NCBI GenBank assembly: GCA_024809215.1
Contig: JANUBW010000013.1
Span: forward strand, 1-64,000
Direction of reading: 5' to 3'
DNA: 64,000 bases
Source: Niastella sp. OAS944
GTDB taxonomy: Bacteria; Bacteroidota; Bacteroidia; Chitinophagales; Chitinophagaceae
Both the position numbers and the translations under genes were made by a program. The notes beneath the pieces are model-generated. The model did not search any database and had not been told where the DNA came from. It saw nothing but the letters and a program-made list of their open reading frames with translations. Every line of letters begins with the position of its first letter. Position 1 is the stretch's first letter. Below are positions 38,681-48,361 of the stretch, piece by piece.

Positions 38681-41206
38681 TTATTTTATCATTAATGTAC
38701 TCGTAACTTTATTCTTTCCATCAATGTAAACCAGCTTATAAACGCCACCAAGTAAGCCATGCAATTGTATGGTTGTTTGAGGTGTGTTGCTACCCACTTC
38801 CACTTGTCGCACTATTCTACCAAACATATCAACCAGCTGCAACCGCGTTTTGTGGTTGGTTAATGGTTGTTGCCAGGTTACATACTTTGATGCCGGGTTA
38901 GGATACAATTTAAACAACTTTTGTATTACCCCATCAGCATTGGCGGTACGTGCGTTTACAAACAACGTATCATTAATGGTAGTATCGCTGATATAGGTAA
39001 AGCCTGGTTTAGTTGCCAAACCATATGGCGTTAATACCGAAACATACCCTGAGGCGCCGGTTCTAACATTTGCTTTTATTAAGGTATCTGACATTACCCT
39101 TATACTATCTGCCGACACACCGCCAAAACGAACTGATACAGCACCCGTTAACCTTGAGCCCCAGATGAAAATGGTTGTGCCACGTGTACCACTTGTTGGC
39201 CAGAAGCTTGATATGATCGGCGCAGTGGTATCGGGTATGCTGGTAGTATCAGCGATATACGTAAAGCCAGGTTTTGATGCCGAGCAATAAGGCGAGATCA
39301 CCTGTACGCTTCCGGTAGCACCGGTATCAACAATAGCCTTGATCATAGTATCTGACATGATCACAATACTATCAGCAGGTACACCACCAAAACGAACGCC
39401 TGTAGAGCCAGTAAAGTTTGAACCTAAAATATACACTGCTGTACCCTGTTGACCGCTTGTTGGACTGAAGCTGGTAATTACCGGGCACAAAGTATCGGGC
39501 GTTTGCGTAGTATCGCCAATAAATGTAAAGCCGGGTTTTGATGCCGAGCCAAACTGCGTGTATAGAGTAACATCGCCGGTAGCGCCATTATTAACCCTGG
39601 CCTGTACCACACTGTCAGACACTACATGAACACTATCGCTCCATTGCGAACCAAATTTTACAGAACCTGTAGTGCTTAAATTTTTGCCGAAAATATTTAC
39701 AAAGGCGCCCTTTGCTGCGCTTGTTGGCGTAAAGCTGGTAATGATTGGCGATTCGCCATTTTGCTTGTTCCTCAATATAGACACCGCATATATACCAACA
39801 TTATGATTAAATACCAGGTCTACTTCCCCATCGCCATCAATATCGCCAATGGCAACATCAGTATGCAGCGTTCCTGTTTTATATTCAACCCGGGCGCCCA
39901 GCCTAATTGAATCACTCCAAATACCGGGGTATAAACAAATTGCCCTTGGTGTATCGCAACCAATAGCAATATCAGGTCTACCATCGCCATTAAGATCACC
40001 AATGGCTGCGCTTTTCGGGCTGCTACCCGTTGCAATATCCTGTTTGGTCTCCAACATAATATTACCCAAAGTACTTCTGTTCCTGAAAATTGACATGCTT
40101 GAACTAATGTAGTTAACAACTACAATGTCCTGCTTTCCATCTACATTCAAATCACCAACCTTTATTAAGTTGGGATAACTGCCAGTAGGGTAATCTGTTT
40201 TCCCAGCAAATGAAATTATACCGGGCGCACTGAAGTTCCTCCAAACAGATACACCACCATTAGATATGCCATTATAAAGAGTTAAAAGCTCAGGCTTTCC
40301 ATCACCATCCAGATCGGCAACTGCAATATCGTTGGAATTAAATGCGGTCAGATCTACTTTTGGCGCAAAACTGACTGCCCCAATACTTGTAGTTGTATTT
40401 CTGAAAATGGAAACGATGCCTGAATTGGAAGATGCTACTACCATATCTGGTTTTCCATCGCCGTCAACATCTGCAATGGCAACACGTGTGGAACCGGCGC
40501 CGGTAGCATACCTTGTTGTATCGAACCTGATGGTATCGCCAACTGAGTTGTTTCTTAAAACCTGAACAGAACCGGTACCAGTACTTACGAAATTTGCAAA
40601 AGCTATATCCAGCTTTCCATCACCATCAAGATCGCCGGTTGCACTGCCAAAAGCACCGGGGCCGCCGGGAAAATGTTTATTGGCCGCAAAACTCACTGTG
40701 CCTGGTACACTGGTATTTCTTATCACAGTAACTGCATTGCCAACCTGGTTGGTAACAAAAAGATCAGTTCGGCCATCTCTATTAAGATCTGCCAATGTTA
40801 TAGAACGTGGATTATTAAAACCACCATACACATCTTTTCTGGACCCAAAATCATTGGTATCTAAAGTTGTGTTGAAATTCTGAAACCCAACATTGAACGG
40901 TAGTTGCGAATAGGCGGTTAGTCCGTTCACCGTAACCGTTATTGGGGCATAAGTAGCGCCAACAGGCACAGTAACATTAAGGTTAGTTGCATTAACCGAT
41001 TGCACTGTTGCCCGTACCGGACCAAAGTAAACAATATTTAAGCCCGCAATAGGACTAAACCCCGAACCACTGATAGTTACCGGCGTACCGGGCCGGGCCG
41101 AGGTTGGACTAAACGAATTAATAACAGGCTGGGCAAAAGCAGCCTGGCAAAGTAATAGCAAAACAAACAATACACTCCTTTTAAGTGCGAGGTAAACATT
41201 CGCCAT
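38681..41206 (-). CDS. FG-GAP/IPT surface protein with T9SS sorting domain
   Basis: 841 aa. A signal peptide (LFVLLLLCQAAFAQP) is followed by an IPT/TIG domain (INSFSPTSARPGTPVTISGSGF). An FG-GAP/VCBS propeller with seven or so calcium-loop repeats such as DLNRDGRTDLF, DLDGDGKLDIAF, DVDGDGKPDMVV and DLNGDGRPDIAI spans about 115-475. Three more IPT domains follow at about 488-750; the last two are close copies (both contain RFGGV-ADSI and KPGFTYI-DTT). The C-terminal T9SS type A domain begins with KLYPNPASKYVTW and ends in TLMIK. It is exported by type IX secretion and attached to or released from the cell surface. Adhesin or binding role inferred. Confidence 0.93.
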   Translation of the reverse strand: MANVYLALKRSVLFVLLLLCQAAFAQPVINSFSPTSARPGTPVTISGSGFSPIAGLNIVYFGPVRATVQSVNATNLNVTVPVGATYAPITVTVNGLTAYSQLPFNVGFQNFNTTLDTNDFGSRKDVYGGFNNPRSITLADLNRDGRTDLFVTNQVGNAVTVIRNTSVPGTVSFAANKHFPGGPGAFGSATGDLDGDGKLDIAFANFVSTGTGSVQVLRNNSVGDTIRFDTTRYATGAGSTRVAIADVDGDGKPDMVVASSNSGIVSIFRNTTTSIGAVSFAPKVDLTAFNSNDIAVADLDGDGKPELLTLYNGISNGGVSVWRNFSAPGIISFAGKTDYPTGSYPNLIKVGDLNVDGKQDIVVVNYISSSMSIFRNRSTLGNIMLETKQDIATGSSPKSAAIGDLNGDGRPDIAIGCDTPRAICLYPGIWSDSIRLGARVEYKTGTLHTDVAIGDIDGDGEVDLVFNHNVGIYAVSILRNKQNGESPIITSFTPTSAAKGAFVNIFGKNLSTTGSVKFGSQWSDSVHVVSDSVVQARVNNGATGDVTLYTQFGSASKPGFTFIGDTTQTPDTLCPVITSFSPTSGQQGTAVYILGSNFTGSTGVRFGGVPADSIVIMSDTMIKAIVDTGATGSVQVISPYCSASKPGFTYIADTTSIPDTTAPIISSFWPTSGTRGTTIFIWGSRLTGAVSVRFGGVSADSIRVMSDTLIKANVRTGASGYVSVLTPYGLATKPGFTYISDTTINDTLFVNARTANADGVIQKLFKLYPNPASKYVTWQQPLTNHKTRLQLVDMFGRIVRQVEVGSNTPQTTIQLHGLLGGVYKLVYIDGKNKVTSTLMIK

Positions 41207-41428
41207 AGATAAAGATTAAAAGTTAACAATAGAATTTCCGGCTATGAGATAGTCACAGCAAAAACAATGATCCCTTTTGTACCTAGTAGCTTTCTGGTTA
41301 AATAATGAGTAGTCGCCGATGATCTTTATAGAAGAATTCAAACAAAAAACAGTGAAGTTTTACGGAAGGCAAATTAGCGCTTTGAAAAGATATTTTTTCC
41401 AAAACGCCAATAATTAATTTTTCCATAA

Positions 41429-41454
41429 CCGTTACTAAATAAAGTTAGTAACGG
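41429..41454 (-). terminator. Hairpin terminator of the Lrp-type gene
   Basis: 10-bp perfect stem ccgttactaa/ttagtaacgg around ataaag, 7 bp past the stop of the Lrp gene on the minus strand, with a U-rich sequence following. Confidence 0.65.
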
Positions 41455-41460
41455 GAATAA

Positions 41461-41958
41461 TTACAATAGCTGATGTGTGTCTTTCAGAATACCCATTACA
41501 AAAATGCTTTGGGTGTGGCTGATGCCTTTTATCATACTTAATTTATGCAAGTAAAAGTCGTGGTAGCTTTCCATATTCTCCGAAACGATCTTTAGCATAA
41601 AATCAAACTCGCCCGAAATATTATAGCACTCCAGCACCTCGGTAAAACCCGTTACCGCATCAATAAACACCTTTGCAATTTTACGATTATGCTCTTTCAA
41701 TGAAATATAACAAATGACCATAATGCCCTTTTGTATTTTTCTATGATCGAGCAAGGTGGCGTATTGTTTAATTACACCATTAGCTTCCATACGTTTTATA
41801 CGTTCATGTACCGGAGTAGCGCTTAAATGTATGGCTGCTGCAATTTCCCGCACGGTAAGCTTGGCATTTTTTTCAAGCAAACGAAGTATAGCATAGTCTT
41901 TTTCATCCAATGTCACCGGCGCGGTAGCCAGTTGTTCTGTTTTCGTTTTTATACGCAT
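41461..41958 (-). CDS. Lrp/AsnC-family transcriptional regulator
   Basis: 165 aa from ATG 41958; two codons before it is a GTG alternative. The N-terminal AsnC-type helix-turn-helix is LDEKDYAILRLLEKNAKLTVREIAAAIHLSATPVHERIKRMEANGVIK, and the C-terminal RAM/effector domain follows (VLECYNISGEFDFMLKIV, YHDFYLHKLSMIKGISHTQSIFVMG). Such proteins sense amino acids and form octamers. It is divergent from the MFS exporter gene, with 119 bp between the starts, so it probably regulates that gene and itself. Confidence 0.93.
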   Translation of the reverse strand: MRIKTKTEQLATAPVTLDEKDYAILRLLEKNAKLTVREIAAAIHLSATPVHERIKRMEANGVIKQYATLLDHRKIQKGIMVICYISLKEHNRKIAKVFIDAVTGFTEVLECYNISGEFDFMLKIVSENMESYHDFYLHKLSMIKGISHTQSIFVMGILKDTHQLL

Positions 41959-42048
41959 ACACAACTATATGTTTGTTCTTACAAACAGCATAAAATTAAC
42001 CATTTGTTCTAAACTTTTAATGATTAACCGTACAAGTAAATATATTTC

Positions 42049-42056
42049 TAGTTTTG
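42049..42056 (+). promoter_or_regulatory. Probable -7 box of the MFS gene
   Basis: TAGTTTTG matches TAnnTTTG and lies 21 bp before the MFS ATG, so the leader would be short, about 14 nt. It sits between the divergent Lrp and MFS genes. Confidence 0.4.
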
Positions 42057-42077
42057 TGCAGAACAATTGAGGGCAGG

Positions 42078-43442
42078 ATGCGAAGAAAACAGATCATACT
42101 AATAGTAGCTTCAACAGCTATCTTTTTTGAGGCGCTTGATATTGCCATTCTCAATTTGGCCATACCATTAATGCAAAAGGAGTTTCAGTTAGATGCTGAA
42201 ACCATTCAATGGGTGCAAACCGTATATGTTCTTTTTTACGGCGGCTTTTTGGTAATAGGCGGAAAACTATGTGATACGCTTGGCCGGAAAAATATATTCA
42301 TGACCGGTGCGGGGCTTTTCCTGTTTACATCACTGGGCGCCGGGCTTTCGGGCAATTTTATAATGCTAACCGCATTCAGGGCGCTGCAAGGTTTGGCAGC
42401 AGCCATGGTAATGCCTTCGGCCTTATCAATTATTACAAACACATTTACAGAACCGGCAGAACGAAACCGGTCGATAAGCATCTTTAGCTCATTTGCGGCC
42501 ATTGGTTCAGGTTGCGGTCTGGCACTGGGTGGTATTGTGGCTACTTACCTGGGCTGGCAATGGATCTTTTTTATTAATGTTCCCGTGATCACCGCAGCTT
42601 TGACCTTGGCTTACCGTTACATTGACAAAGATGTACCCGACAAAAAACAAAAGTTCCCCGATCTGATTTCAAGCATTCTGCTTACGCTGGTCATAGTATT
42701 GATCTCGTATGTAGTGCACTACCTGGCCGACTTCTCCCAAAAATACGTCCTGCTGCTTTCCTGCATGGCAGTGATCATTGTAGCCTGGTTTATTTTTATA
42801 CGCCGTGAACGTACAAAACAACAGCCTTTAATTGATTTCAGCATGTTCCGTACCACCGGCACCATTTCGGGTAATATAATAACCATATTACTGGGCGCCT
42901 TCTTTTTAAGTTACCTGTTCCTGTTATCGCTGGTGTTACAACAAAACATGCACTTCAGCGCCGCCCGGGCCGGTTTGCTTCTCTTCCCTTTCAGTGTAGG
43001 TTCATTTTTGGTATCGCGATATCTGGTACCTGCATTGTTTAAAAGAATGACGGTACTACAAACGGGTATTGTAGGTATGTGCCTGATGCTAACCGGTTCT
43101 TTATTACTAATGACAGCCATGTTATTTAACCATAGCCTGCCGCTGATCTTGTTATCCATTGCCTGTGTTACGGGTAGCGGTATGTCGGTTTGCTACCCCA
43201 GCCTAACATCACTGGCCATACGCGATATACCGGTTAATCAGCAAGGCGTGGCAGCAGGTATATGTACAACATCATATTTTATAGGGGCCGGCCTTGGGCT
43301 GTCACTCTTAGCCCTCGGCATGCAATTATTAACCTCAGCTTCTAATATGGTTGGCTATATTCCCGTATTAATAGTTAGCTGTTTTGCATTGCCTGGCGTT
43401 ATTGGATTATTATGGGTTAGAATGAAAAAAGGCATCCGATAG
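42078..43442 (+). CDS. MFS exporter (DHA2-like multidrug/amino-acid efflux)
   Basis: 454 aa from ATG 42078 (a TTG eight codons upstream is possible). Twelve to fourteen hydrophobic segments. The first helix has ALDIAILNLAIPLMQKEF with the D-x-A motif, and motif A is GGKLCDTLGRKNIF. The motif-C-like stretch GSGCGLALGGIVATYLGWQWIFFINVP places it among antiporters of the EmrB/QacA (DHA2) branch. It is divergent from an Lrp-type regulator, a common arrangement for amino-acid or drug exporters. The last codons lie inside a terminator stem. Confidence 0.9.
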   Translation: MRRKQIILIVASTAIFFEALDIAILNLAIPLMQKEFQLDAETIQWVQTVYVLFYGGFLVIGGKLCDTLGRKNIFMTGAGLFLFTSLGAGLSGNFIMLTAFRALQGLAAAMVMPSALSIITNTFTEPAERNRSISIFSSFAAIGSGCGLALGGIVATYLGWQWIFFINVPVITAALTLAYRYIDKDVPDKKQKFPDLISSILLTLVIVLISYVVHYLADFSQKYVLLLSCMAVIIVAWFIFIRRERTKQQPLIDFSMFRTTGTISGNIITILLGAFFLSYLFLLSLVLQQNMHFSAARAGLLLFPFSVGSFLVSRYLVPALFKRMTVLQTGIVGMCLMLTGSLLLMTAMLFNHSLPLILLSIACVTGSGMSVCYPSLTSLAIRDIPVNQQGVAAGICTTSYFIGAGLGLSLLALGMQLLTSASNMVGYIPVLIVSCFALPGVIGLLWVRMKKGIR

Positions 43443-43480
43443 TGGATGCCCTTTCCTTGTCAACTCGTCAACTTGTTAAC
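43425..43480. terminator. Terminator overlapping the MFS stop codon, with an adjacent octamer run
   Basis: The stem ggcatcc/ggatgcc (43431-43437, 43444-43450) with loop gatagt holds the stop codon TAG at 43440-43442. Its A/T tails on both sides allow termination from both genes. The octamers cttgtcaa, ctcgtcaa, cttgttaa follow directly at 43454-43478. Confidence 0.7.
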
Positions 43481-46400
43481 TAAAAAATATACCTCAAACC
43501 AATCTGCATTTGCCAGCGCGATGGAAGGTCGGGACTGGCAGTGAATGTAGACGTTAATGAAGGATCGAATCTGTACACAGGGTTATTGTTACCATAACTC
43601 ACACTCAATGGTTGAAAATAACCCGAGGTGGTTGCATATTTTACCACACCCCATTCACTGCTTAACAAATTACCAATGTTCACAAAGTCGAGGCTTAGCT
43701 GTATTGTTGAAGGCTTGGTTTTGGGATTAATAATGAAGTCCTGCAAAATACGAAGATCAACCTGGCTTAACCAGGGGTTCTGACCTGCATATTTCTCAGT
43801 ATACTGCCCACGCCGTTTGCTCAGGTATTTATCGTTGGCGATAAAACTCCGCAATCCCTGACGCTGTGCAGCTACGCTTATAAGCGTTCCATTTACATCT
43901 GTCAATAACGGATCAAACTGCATGGTATTGATCTCGGCATCGGTTGGCACATACAACAGATCGTTTGAATTGGTTCCATCGTTATTAATATCGCCACCAT
44001 ATACATAAGCAAACCGGTTGCCCGAATTCCATGAGCCAAACAGCGAAATAGTAGTAGCCCATTGTTCAGCATATGAAAACTTCTTTGAAAAAGCCGCTAC
44101 TACACGATGCGTATTCCCATACAACGACCGCGACAAAACCGCCGCATTGGCGTTGTTCAATATAGGATTGCGATCAAAAGCATCGCTCGATATTTCAGCC
44201 GAAATAGAGCTGGCATCTTTTGCAATCAAAAAGTTGTACCCTGCCATAGCATAAAACCCGCCGGCAAAATATTGCTGCGCCTGGAATGTAGTGTTGAACT
44301 GATAACCCACACTGGTGTTGGTAAATGCGTATGTATTTGCTGCACCCTGGTTGGCAGGCAAGTACACTTTGCGGTTATCGGCAGTACCTGAATTTAATGT
44401 ACCTGTAGGAGTGCCCAGTTTATAATTTCGTACCATCATACCATTCACATCTTTAGTATACGCAACATCAACAGTAAAAATGGTCCCAAACGGTATTTTG
44501 TAATCAACACCCAAATTAGAGCGCCATACCTGGGGCCATTTAAAATCGCGGGCGGTTACGTTGTAAAAACTACTATAGGGATTACCTATATGGTTTCCCA
44601 GCCAAACAAAAGGAAACCGGCCGGTAAATAATCCCGAACCACCACGAATTTGTACTGTTTTATTGCCCATAACATCCCAGTTGAAACCAAGCCGTGGCGA
44701 AAGCAATAATTTCTTTTCGGGCAACCGCGTGTTATCAACATCTTTACCCGGCCCATTGGTAAGTGATTTGCCATTTTCATCAAACAAGGTCAGGTTATCT
44801 GTATTAGGAAATGTTGGCTCGCCTTCATCATATTTATTAAGGAAGGTTCCATCGGGAGCAATACCGGGATTTCGATAGCTGGCGTTGAAGTAAAAAGGAA
44901 TATCAGCCCGCAGCCCATATGTTAACCTGAATTTATCATTCACCTGCCATTCATCCTGTATGTAAGCACTCAATTGCCCCACCGTTAAATAATACCATGT
45001 CCACTGATTGGCCATTGCACGATTGCGGGCATAAGCCACATCGGCACTTAAAGGATAAGCGCCAAAAACGAATTTACCGTCTACCGGTACGCTGTCGATA
45101 AAATTCTTTATATCGGCAAATGGTGCATCCGAAAAAATAGCGGGGCCGTAACCTGTTAAATTAAAGCTGTTGGCAAACTTGAACGATTCAAAGGAAGCAC
45201 CCGCAGTAACCGTATGTTTGTTGAAGAACATGTTGAAGTTATTGGTTACCTGAAAAGCATCCTGATTGAGTATGTTGTTGATGGAAAACGGTTCATGCCC
45301 TGCAATTATATAACGCACACCATTTTTGGTAATGTTAACTACCGGGAACGGTGAAGAGAATGGATTTCGATTATCGCGGAACCGGGTATATACTACTCTT
45401 AATTTATTGGCATAATCGGCGCCAAAGGTTGATTTTAATTCAGCACCAAATGACTGCAGTTTATTCACGATCTCATAACCGCTGTTCCTGAATTGCAAAG
45501 TTGTAAAATCGGGCCCGCGCCGGCCAATGGCGCTGGGATGCGCCGGTTTGTCTTTATGCGCATCCAAACCATTGTAAGTAAAAGAAAGCCGGTGATTGTC
45601 GGTAATATTCCAGTCGAGCTTTACCAGCCATTTGTAATTTGTTTGGTCTAATGTATACTGCTGATAAGGCCCTGTTTCATAATTGAATTTCGATTTTAAA
45701 ATAGCGCTTACCTGTTGCAGGTCCGACTCCAACACCCGGCTGGTATTTGATTTTCCAACATTGCCACTGTTCTGCGCAACGTAGGAAGAAGCCTGATCTT
45801 CCCGCCGTTCTGTTTCAAAACTTACAAAATAAAATAACTTGTTCTTTATAACGGGACCGCCCAACGAAAATCCGGTTTGTAACTGACTCAGATCGGGTAA
45901 TACCAGCTTATTCTTTTCAACCTTCTTACCGGTAAGCGATTGATTGCGGTAAAAGGCATATACAGTTCCGGAAAAATTGTTATTGCCCGATTTGGTTACG
46001 GTGTTAACACCAGCACCGGTAAAGCCGGCCTGTGTTACATCGTATGGCGCAATGTTCACCTGTATTTGATCAATAGCATCGAGCGATATGGGTTGTGCGC
46101 CGGTTTGTCCACCCGGCGTAGGCGCATCGAGCCCAAATGGATTATTGAACACCGCCCCGTCGAGCGAGAAGTTATTGTACTGCCCATTTCGGCCGGCAAA
46201 CGATAACCCGTTATAGGTAAATGAGGCCGAAGGCGTTAAGCGTATATAATCATCTGCCGACCGGCTAATGGTTGGCAGCGAACGTATCACCCGGCTGTTG
46301 ATGTTGGTAGAGGCGCCGGTTTTCTTATTGTCAAAGACTGCCGACCTGCTGGTAATAGTCACCTCCTTTAACTCACCGGCCTTCTCTTTCATTTGAATGT

Positions 46401-46725
46401 CGACCGAGTTATTTTGACCCAGCTCGAGGAAAACATTATCAGTAACCGATGTTTGAAAGTTCACGAAAGATACCGTTATAGTGTACGGACCGCCCACCCT
46501 TAGGTTGGGAACGGTGAACCGGCCATCGCCCCGGGTTGGTAATGTTTGTTTAAAACCGGCATCGGCCCATTCAATGACCACGGTGGCAGCCGGTAAAGGC
46601 ACCCCCTTGGGATCTTTTACAATTCCACTAAGCGTGGCCGTAGTTACCTGCGAAAATAAAAACGGGGAGCAGCATAATAAAAAAAATAGCGTAAACGCAT
46701 GGCTTTTTTGCACGTACTTTCTCAT
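43480..46725 (-). CDS. Oar-like TonB-dependent receptor with carboxypeptidase-regulatory domain
   Basis: 1081 aa, outer membrane. A signal peptide ends near LFSQ. A carboxypeptidase-regulatory-like domain lies at about 30-110 (LSGIVKDPKGVPLPAATVVIEW), then a plug-like region (SRSAVFDNKKTGASTNINSRVIRSLPTISRSADDYIRLTPSA, AGRNGQYNNFSLDGAVFNN, GVNTVTKSGNNNFSG). A long barrel ends in RWQMQIGLRYIF. This is the Oar/TamA-like TonB receptor type, commonly linked with peptide or polymer uptake. The cargo is unknown. It stands alone, convergent with the MFS gene. Confidence 0.93.
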   Translation of the reverse strand: MRKYVQKSHAFTLFFLLCCSPFLFSQVTTATLSGIVKDPKGVPLPAATVVIEWADAGFKQTLPTRGDGRFTVPNLRVGGPYTITVSFVNFQTSVTDNVFLELGQNNSVDIQMKEKAGELKEVTITSRSAVFDNKKTGASTNINSRVIRSLPTISRSADDYIRLTPSASFTYNGLSFAGRNGQYNNFSLDGAVFNNPFGLDAPTPGGQTGAQPISLDAIDQIQVNIAPYDVTQAGFTGAGVNTVTKSGNNNFSGTVYAFYRNQSLTGKKVEKNKLVLPDLSQLQTGFSLGGPVIKNKLFYFVSFETERREDQASSYVAQNSGNVGKSNTSRVLESDLQQVSAILKSKFNYETGPYQQYTLDQTNYKWLVKLDWNITDNHRLSFTYNGLDAHKDKPAHPSAIGRRGPDFTTLQFRNSGYEIVNKLQSFGAELKSTFGADYANKLRVVYTRFRDNRNPFSSPFPVVNITKNGVRYIIAGHEPFSINNILNQDAFQVTNNFNMFFNKHTVTAGASFESFKFANSFNLTGYGPAIFSDAPFADIKNFIDSVPVDGKFVFGAYPLSADVAYARNRAMANQWTWYYLTVGQLSAYIQDEWQVNDKFRLTYGLRADIPFYFNASYRNPGIAPDGTFLNKYDEGEPTFPNTDNLTLFDENGKSLTNGPGKDVDNTRLPEKKLLLSPRLGFNWDVMGNKTVQIRGGSGLFTGRFPFVWLGNHIGNPYSSFYNVTARDFKWPQVWRSNLGVDYKIPFGTIFTVDVAYTKDVNGMMVRNYKLGTPTGTLNSGTADNRKVYLPANQGAANTYAFTNTSVGYQFNTTFQAQQYFAGGFYAMAGYNFLIAKDASSISAEISSDAFDRNPILNNANAAVLSRSLYGNTHRVVAAFSKKFSYAEQWATTISLFGSWNSGNRFAYVYGGDINNDGTNSNDLLYVPTDAEINTMQFDPLLTDVNGTLISVAAQRQGLRSFIANDKYLSKRRGQYTEKYAGQNPWLSQVDLRILQDFIINPKTKPSTIQLSLDFVNIGNLLSSEWGVVKYATTSGYFQPLSVSYGNNNPVYRFDPSLTSTFTASPDLPSRWQMQIGLRYIF

Positions 46726-47034
46726 AGCAGTTCTTATATTAGGTTTATTAATACCAGTACTGTATTGCTAACGCTTAACAAATGGAAGGGAGGGGAAGGA
46801 CTTTGAACTGATACAGATTAAATAGGCTAAGCAATTTTACAGAAGGTAGTTGCCGGATATTACCTAACACACGATCCGTTTACCGCAACAGAGGGAATTA
46901 ACAGTAGCCTAATTTAAGGAAAATAAATTGATTATGCATGTTATTTTGGATGGACCAATTTTCTAGCATTGATTTTGCTTATGTATGCGAACCGCCCCTG
47001 AAAATGCAGGTAGCGCCCCTTAAAAATCAATAAT
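46726..47034. other. Divergent promoter region
   Basis: 309 bp between two divergent genes. It is A/T-rich and should contain the promoters of the Oar-like receptor and of the secreted protein at 47035. I see no repeat or clear operator. Confidence 0.3.
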
Positions 47035-47523
47035 ATGAAAAAGATCAGTTTGTTCATTGCGTTCCTCAGCCTCGCAACCGTTTCCATGGCCCAGTTAAAA
47101 ACAACAACAGCCGCCTGCCCGGCATTTGAAGTAGACATTCTCGATGGAAAAGTAAATGGATTTAAAGCCGATGTAATAGCGGGACAGATCAAAAGGAAAT
47201 GGCCCTGTTTCACCAGCGTTACTAACGATAGCGCCAAATGCGGCGAAGCCGTTTATTATAAAGACAAAGGCATTACATTTTTTACCAGCAGAGATTATGT
47301 GGAAATTACGGAAGGCTTTAAGGGAAAACTCAGCGTGCCTTTACTTGGTGCCGCCCGTGGAAGTTTATTTAAAACACTGGGTAACCCTAAAATAAAAGAT
47401 GCTACCTGGGATGCTTATCAAACAAATTACGGTACGTTGATCCTGTACTATAATAAAGCGAATAAAGTACGAATAATACAGTTCAGTACGTATGGTACTG
47501 ATTTGATTAAACTATGTGAATAA
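47035..47523 (+). CDS. Small secreted protein of unknown function
   Basis: 162 aa. A signal peptide MKKISLFIAFLSLATVSMAQ is clear. The mature domain has four cysteines (AACPAFEV, WPCFTSV, KCGEAV, KLCE) that could form two disulfides, and beta-strand patterns EVDILDGKVNGFKADVI, YGTLILYYNKANKVRIIQF. No family recognised. It is convergent to the LytTR regulator gene and is closed by a terminator-like structure at 47555-47610. Confidence 0.7.
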   Translation: MKKISLFIAFLSLATVSMAQLKTTTAACPAFEVDILDGKVNGFKADVIAGQIKRKWPCFTSVTNDSAKCGEAVYYKDKGITFFTSRDYVEITEGFKGKLSVPLLGAARGSLFKTLGNPKIKDATWDAYQTNYGTLILYYNKANKVRIIQFSTYGTDLIKLCE

Positions 47524-47554
47524 TACCGTAGCTACTTTACAATTGATTTATAAG

Positions 47555-47652
47555 AAACCGAAGTAAGATGTAAGAGGTATGAAGTACCTCGCGCCTTTTC
47601 TTCGGTTTTTGCATTTCCTACCGCCTACTTCTTACATCCTACTTCTTCTTCA
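47555..47652. repeat. Terminator with heptamer arrays in its loop and flank
   Basis: The stem aaaccgaag (47555-47563) / cttcggttt (47600-47608) has a T tail to 47610. The loop starts with heptamers gtaagat, gtaagag, gtatgaa. On the far side (47618-47652) the reverse complement shows gtaggat, gtaagaa, gtaggcg, gtaggaa, so the two runs are inverted relative to each other. The right run reaches the stop codon of the LytTR gene. Confidence 0.65.
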
Positions 47653-48360
47653 AACACTAAGCACTCTAAGGAACTGTTGTTTGTAATTTCTTCCTATTGG
47701 TAAAGAGAACGACTGTACATTCACTTCTTCATTATTATAGCTTACGATCTTATCAACCGATACGATATACGATTTATGAATACGCACAAATTTGTTCTCC
47801 GGTAGTTTCTCTTCCATATACCCAATACGTTGATAGGTGATAACACTTTTACCGGGCGTAATGATCTTTACATAATCCTTTATGCTTTCAATGTAAATGA
47901 TCTCTTTCAGATATATTTTCACCAGCTCCTTGTTCACCTTAAAATACATATAGGCTTTCTCAAAGGCTTCTTCTTTATTATCAACAGCGGCCGGTTGTTT
48001 CAATACATTATACTGATGGTATTTTGAAATCGATTTCAGGAACCGTTCAAACGTTACCGGCTTTACCAGGTAATCGAGCACATCGAGCTCAAAACCTTCT
48101 ACCGCAAACTCGCGGTATGCCGTGGTAAGAATAACCCGCGGCCGTTCCTGCAGCGATTTTATTAATTCAAGCCCATTCATACGGGGCATTTGAATATCGA
48201 GGAACAGGATGTTCACCGGCTTTTTTTGAATAAAGGCGAAGGCCTCAAGCGCATTTCCGCACTGCCCTGTTATTTCAAGGTCATCCATTTTTTCAATATA
48301 GGATGCCAGCAGTTCCCTTGCCGGTGGTTCGTCATCAACAATAAGGCATTGTATTTTCAC
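47650..48360 (-). CDS. LytTR-family response regulator
   Basis: 236 aa. Receiver domain: acidic DD at 9-10, phospho-acceptor D55 in ILFLDIQMPRMNG, threonine in RVILTTAY and lysine in DYLVKPVTF. The C-terminal LytTR DNA-binding domain (about 135-236) begins near YMYFKVNKELVKIYLKEIIYIES and contains FVRIHKSYIVSVDKI and LPIGRNYKQQFL. The cognate histidine kinase lies 1 bp upstream on the same strand, forming a two-component system of the AlgR/LytSR type. Confidence 0.95.
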   Translation of the reverse strand: MKIQCLIVDDEPPARELLASYIEKMDDLEITGQCGNALEAFAFIQKKPVNILFLDIQMPRMNGLELIKSLQERPRVILTTAYREFAVEGFELDVLDYLVKPVTFERFLKSISKYHQYNVLKQPAAVDNKEEAFEKAYMYFKVNKELVKIYLKEIIYIESIKDYVKIITPGKSVITYQRIGYMEEKLPENKFVRIHKSYIVSVDKIVSYNNEEVNVQSFSLPIGRNYKQQFLRVLSV

Positions 48361-48361
48361 A

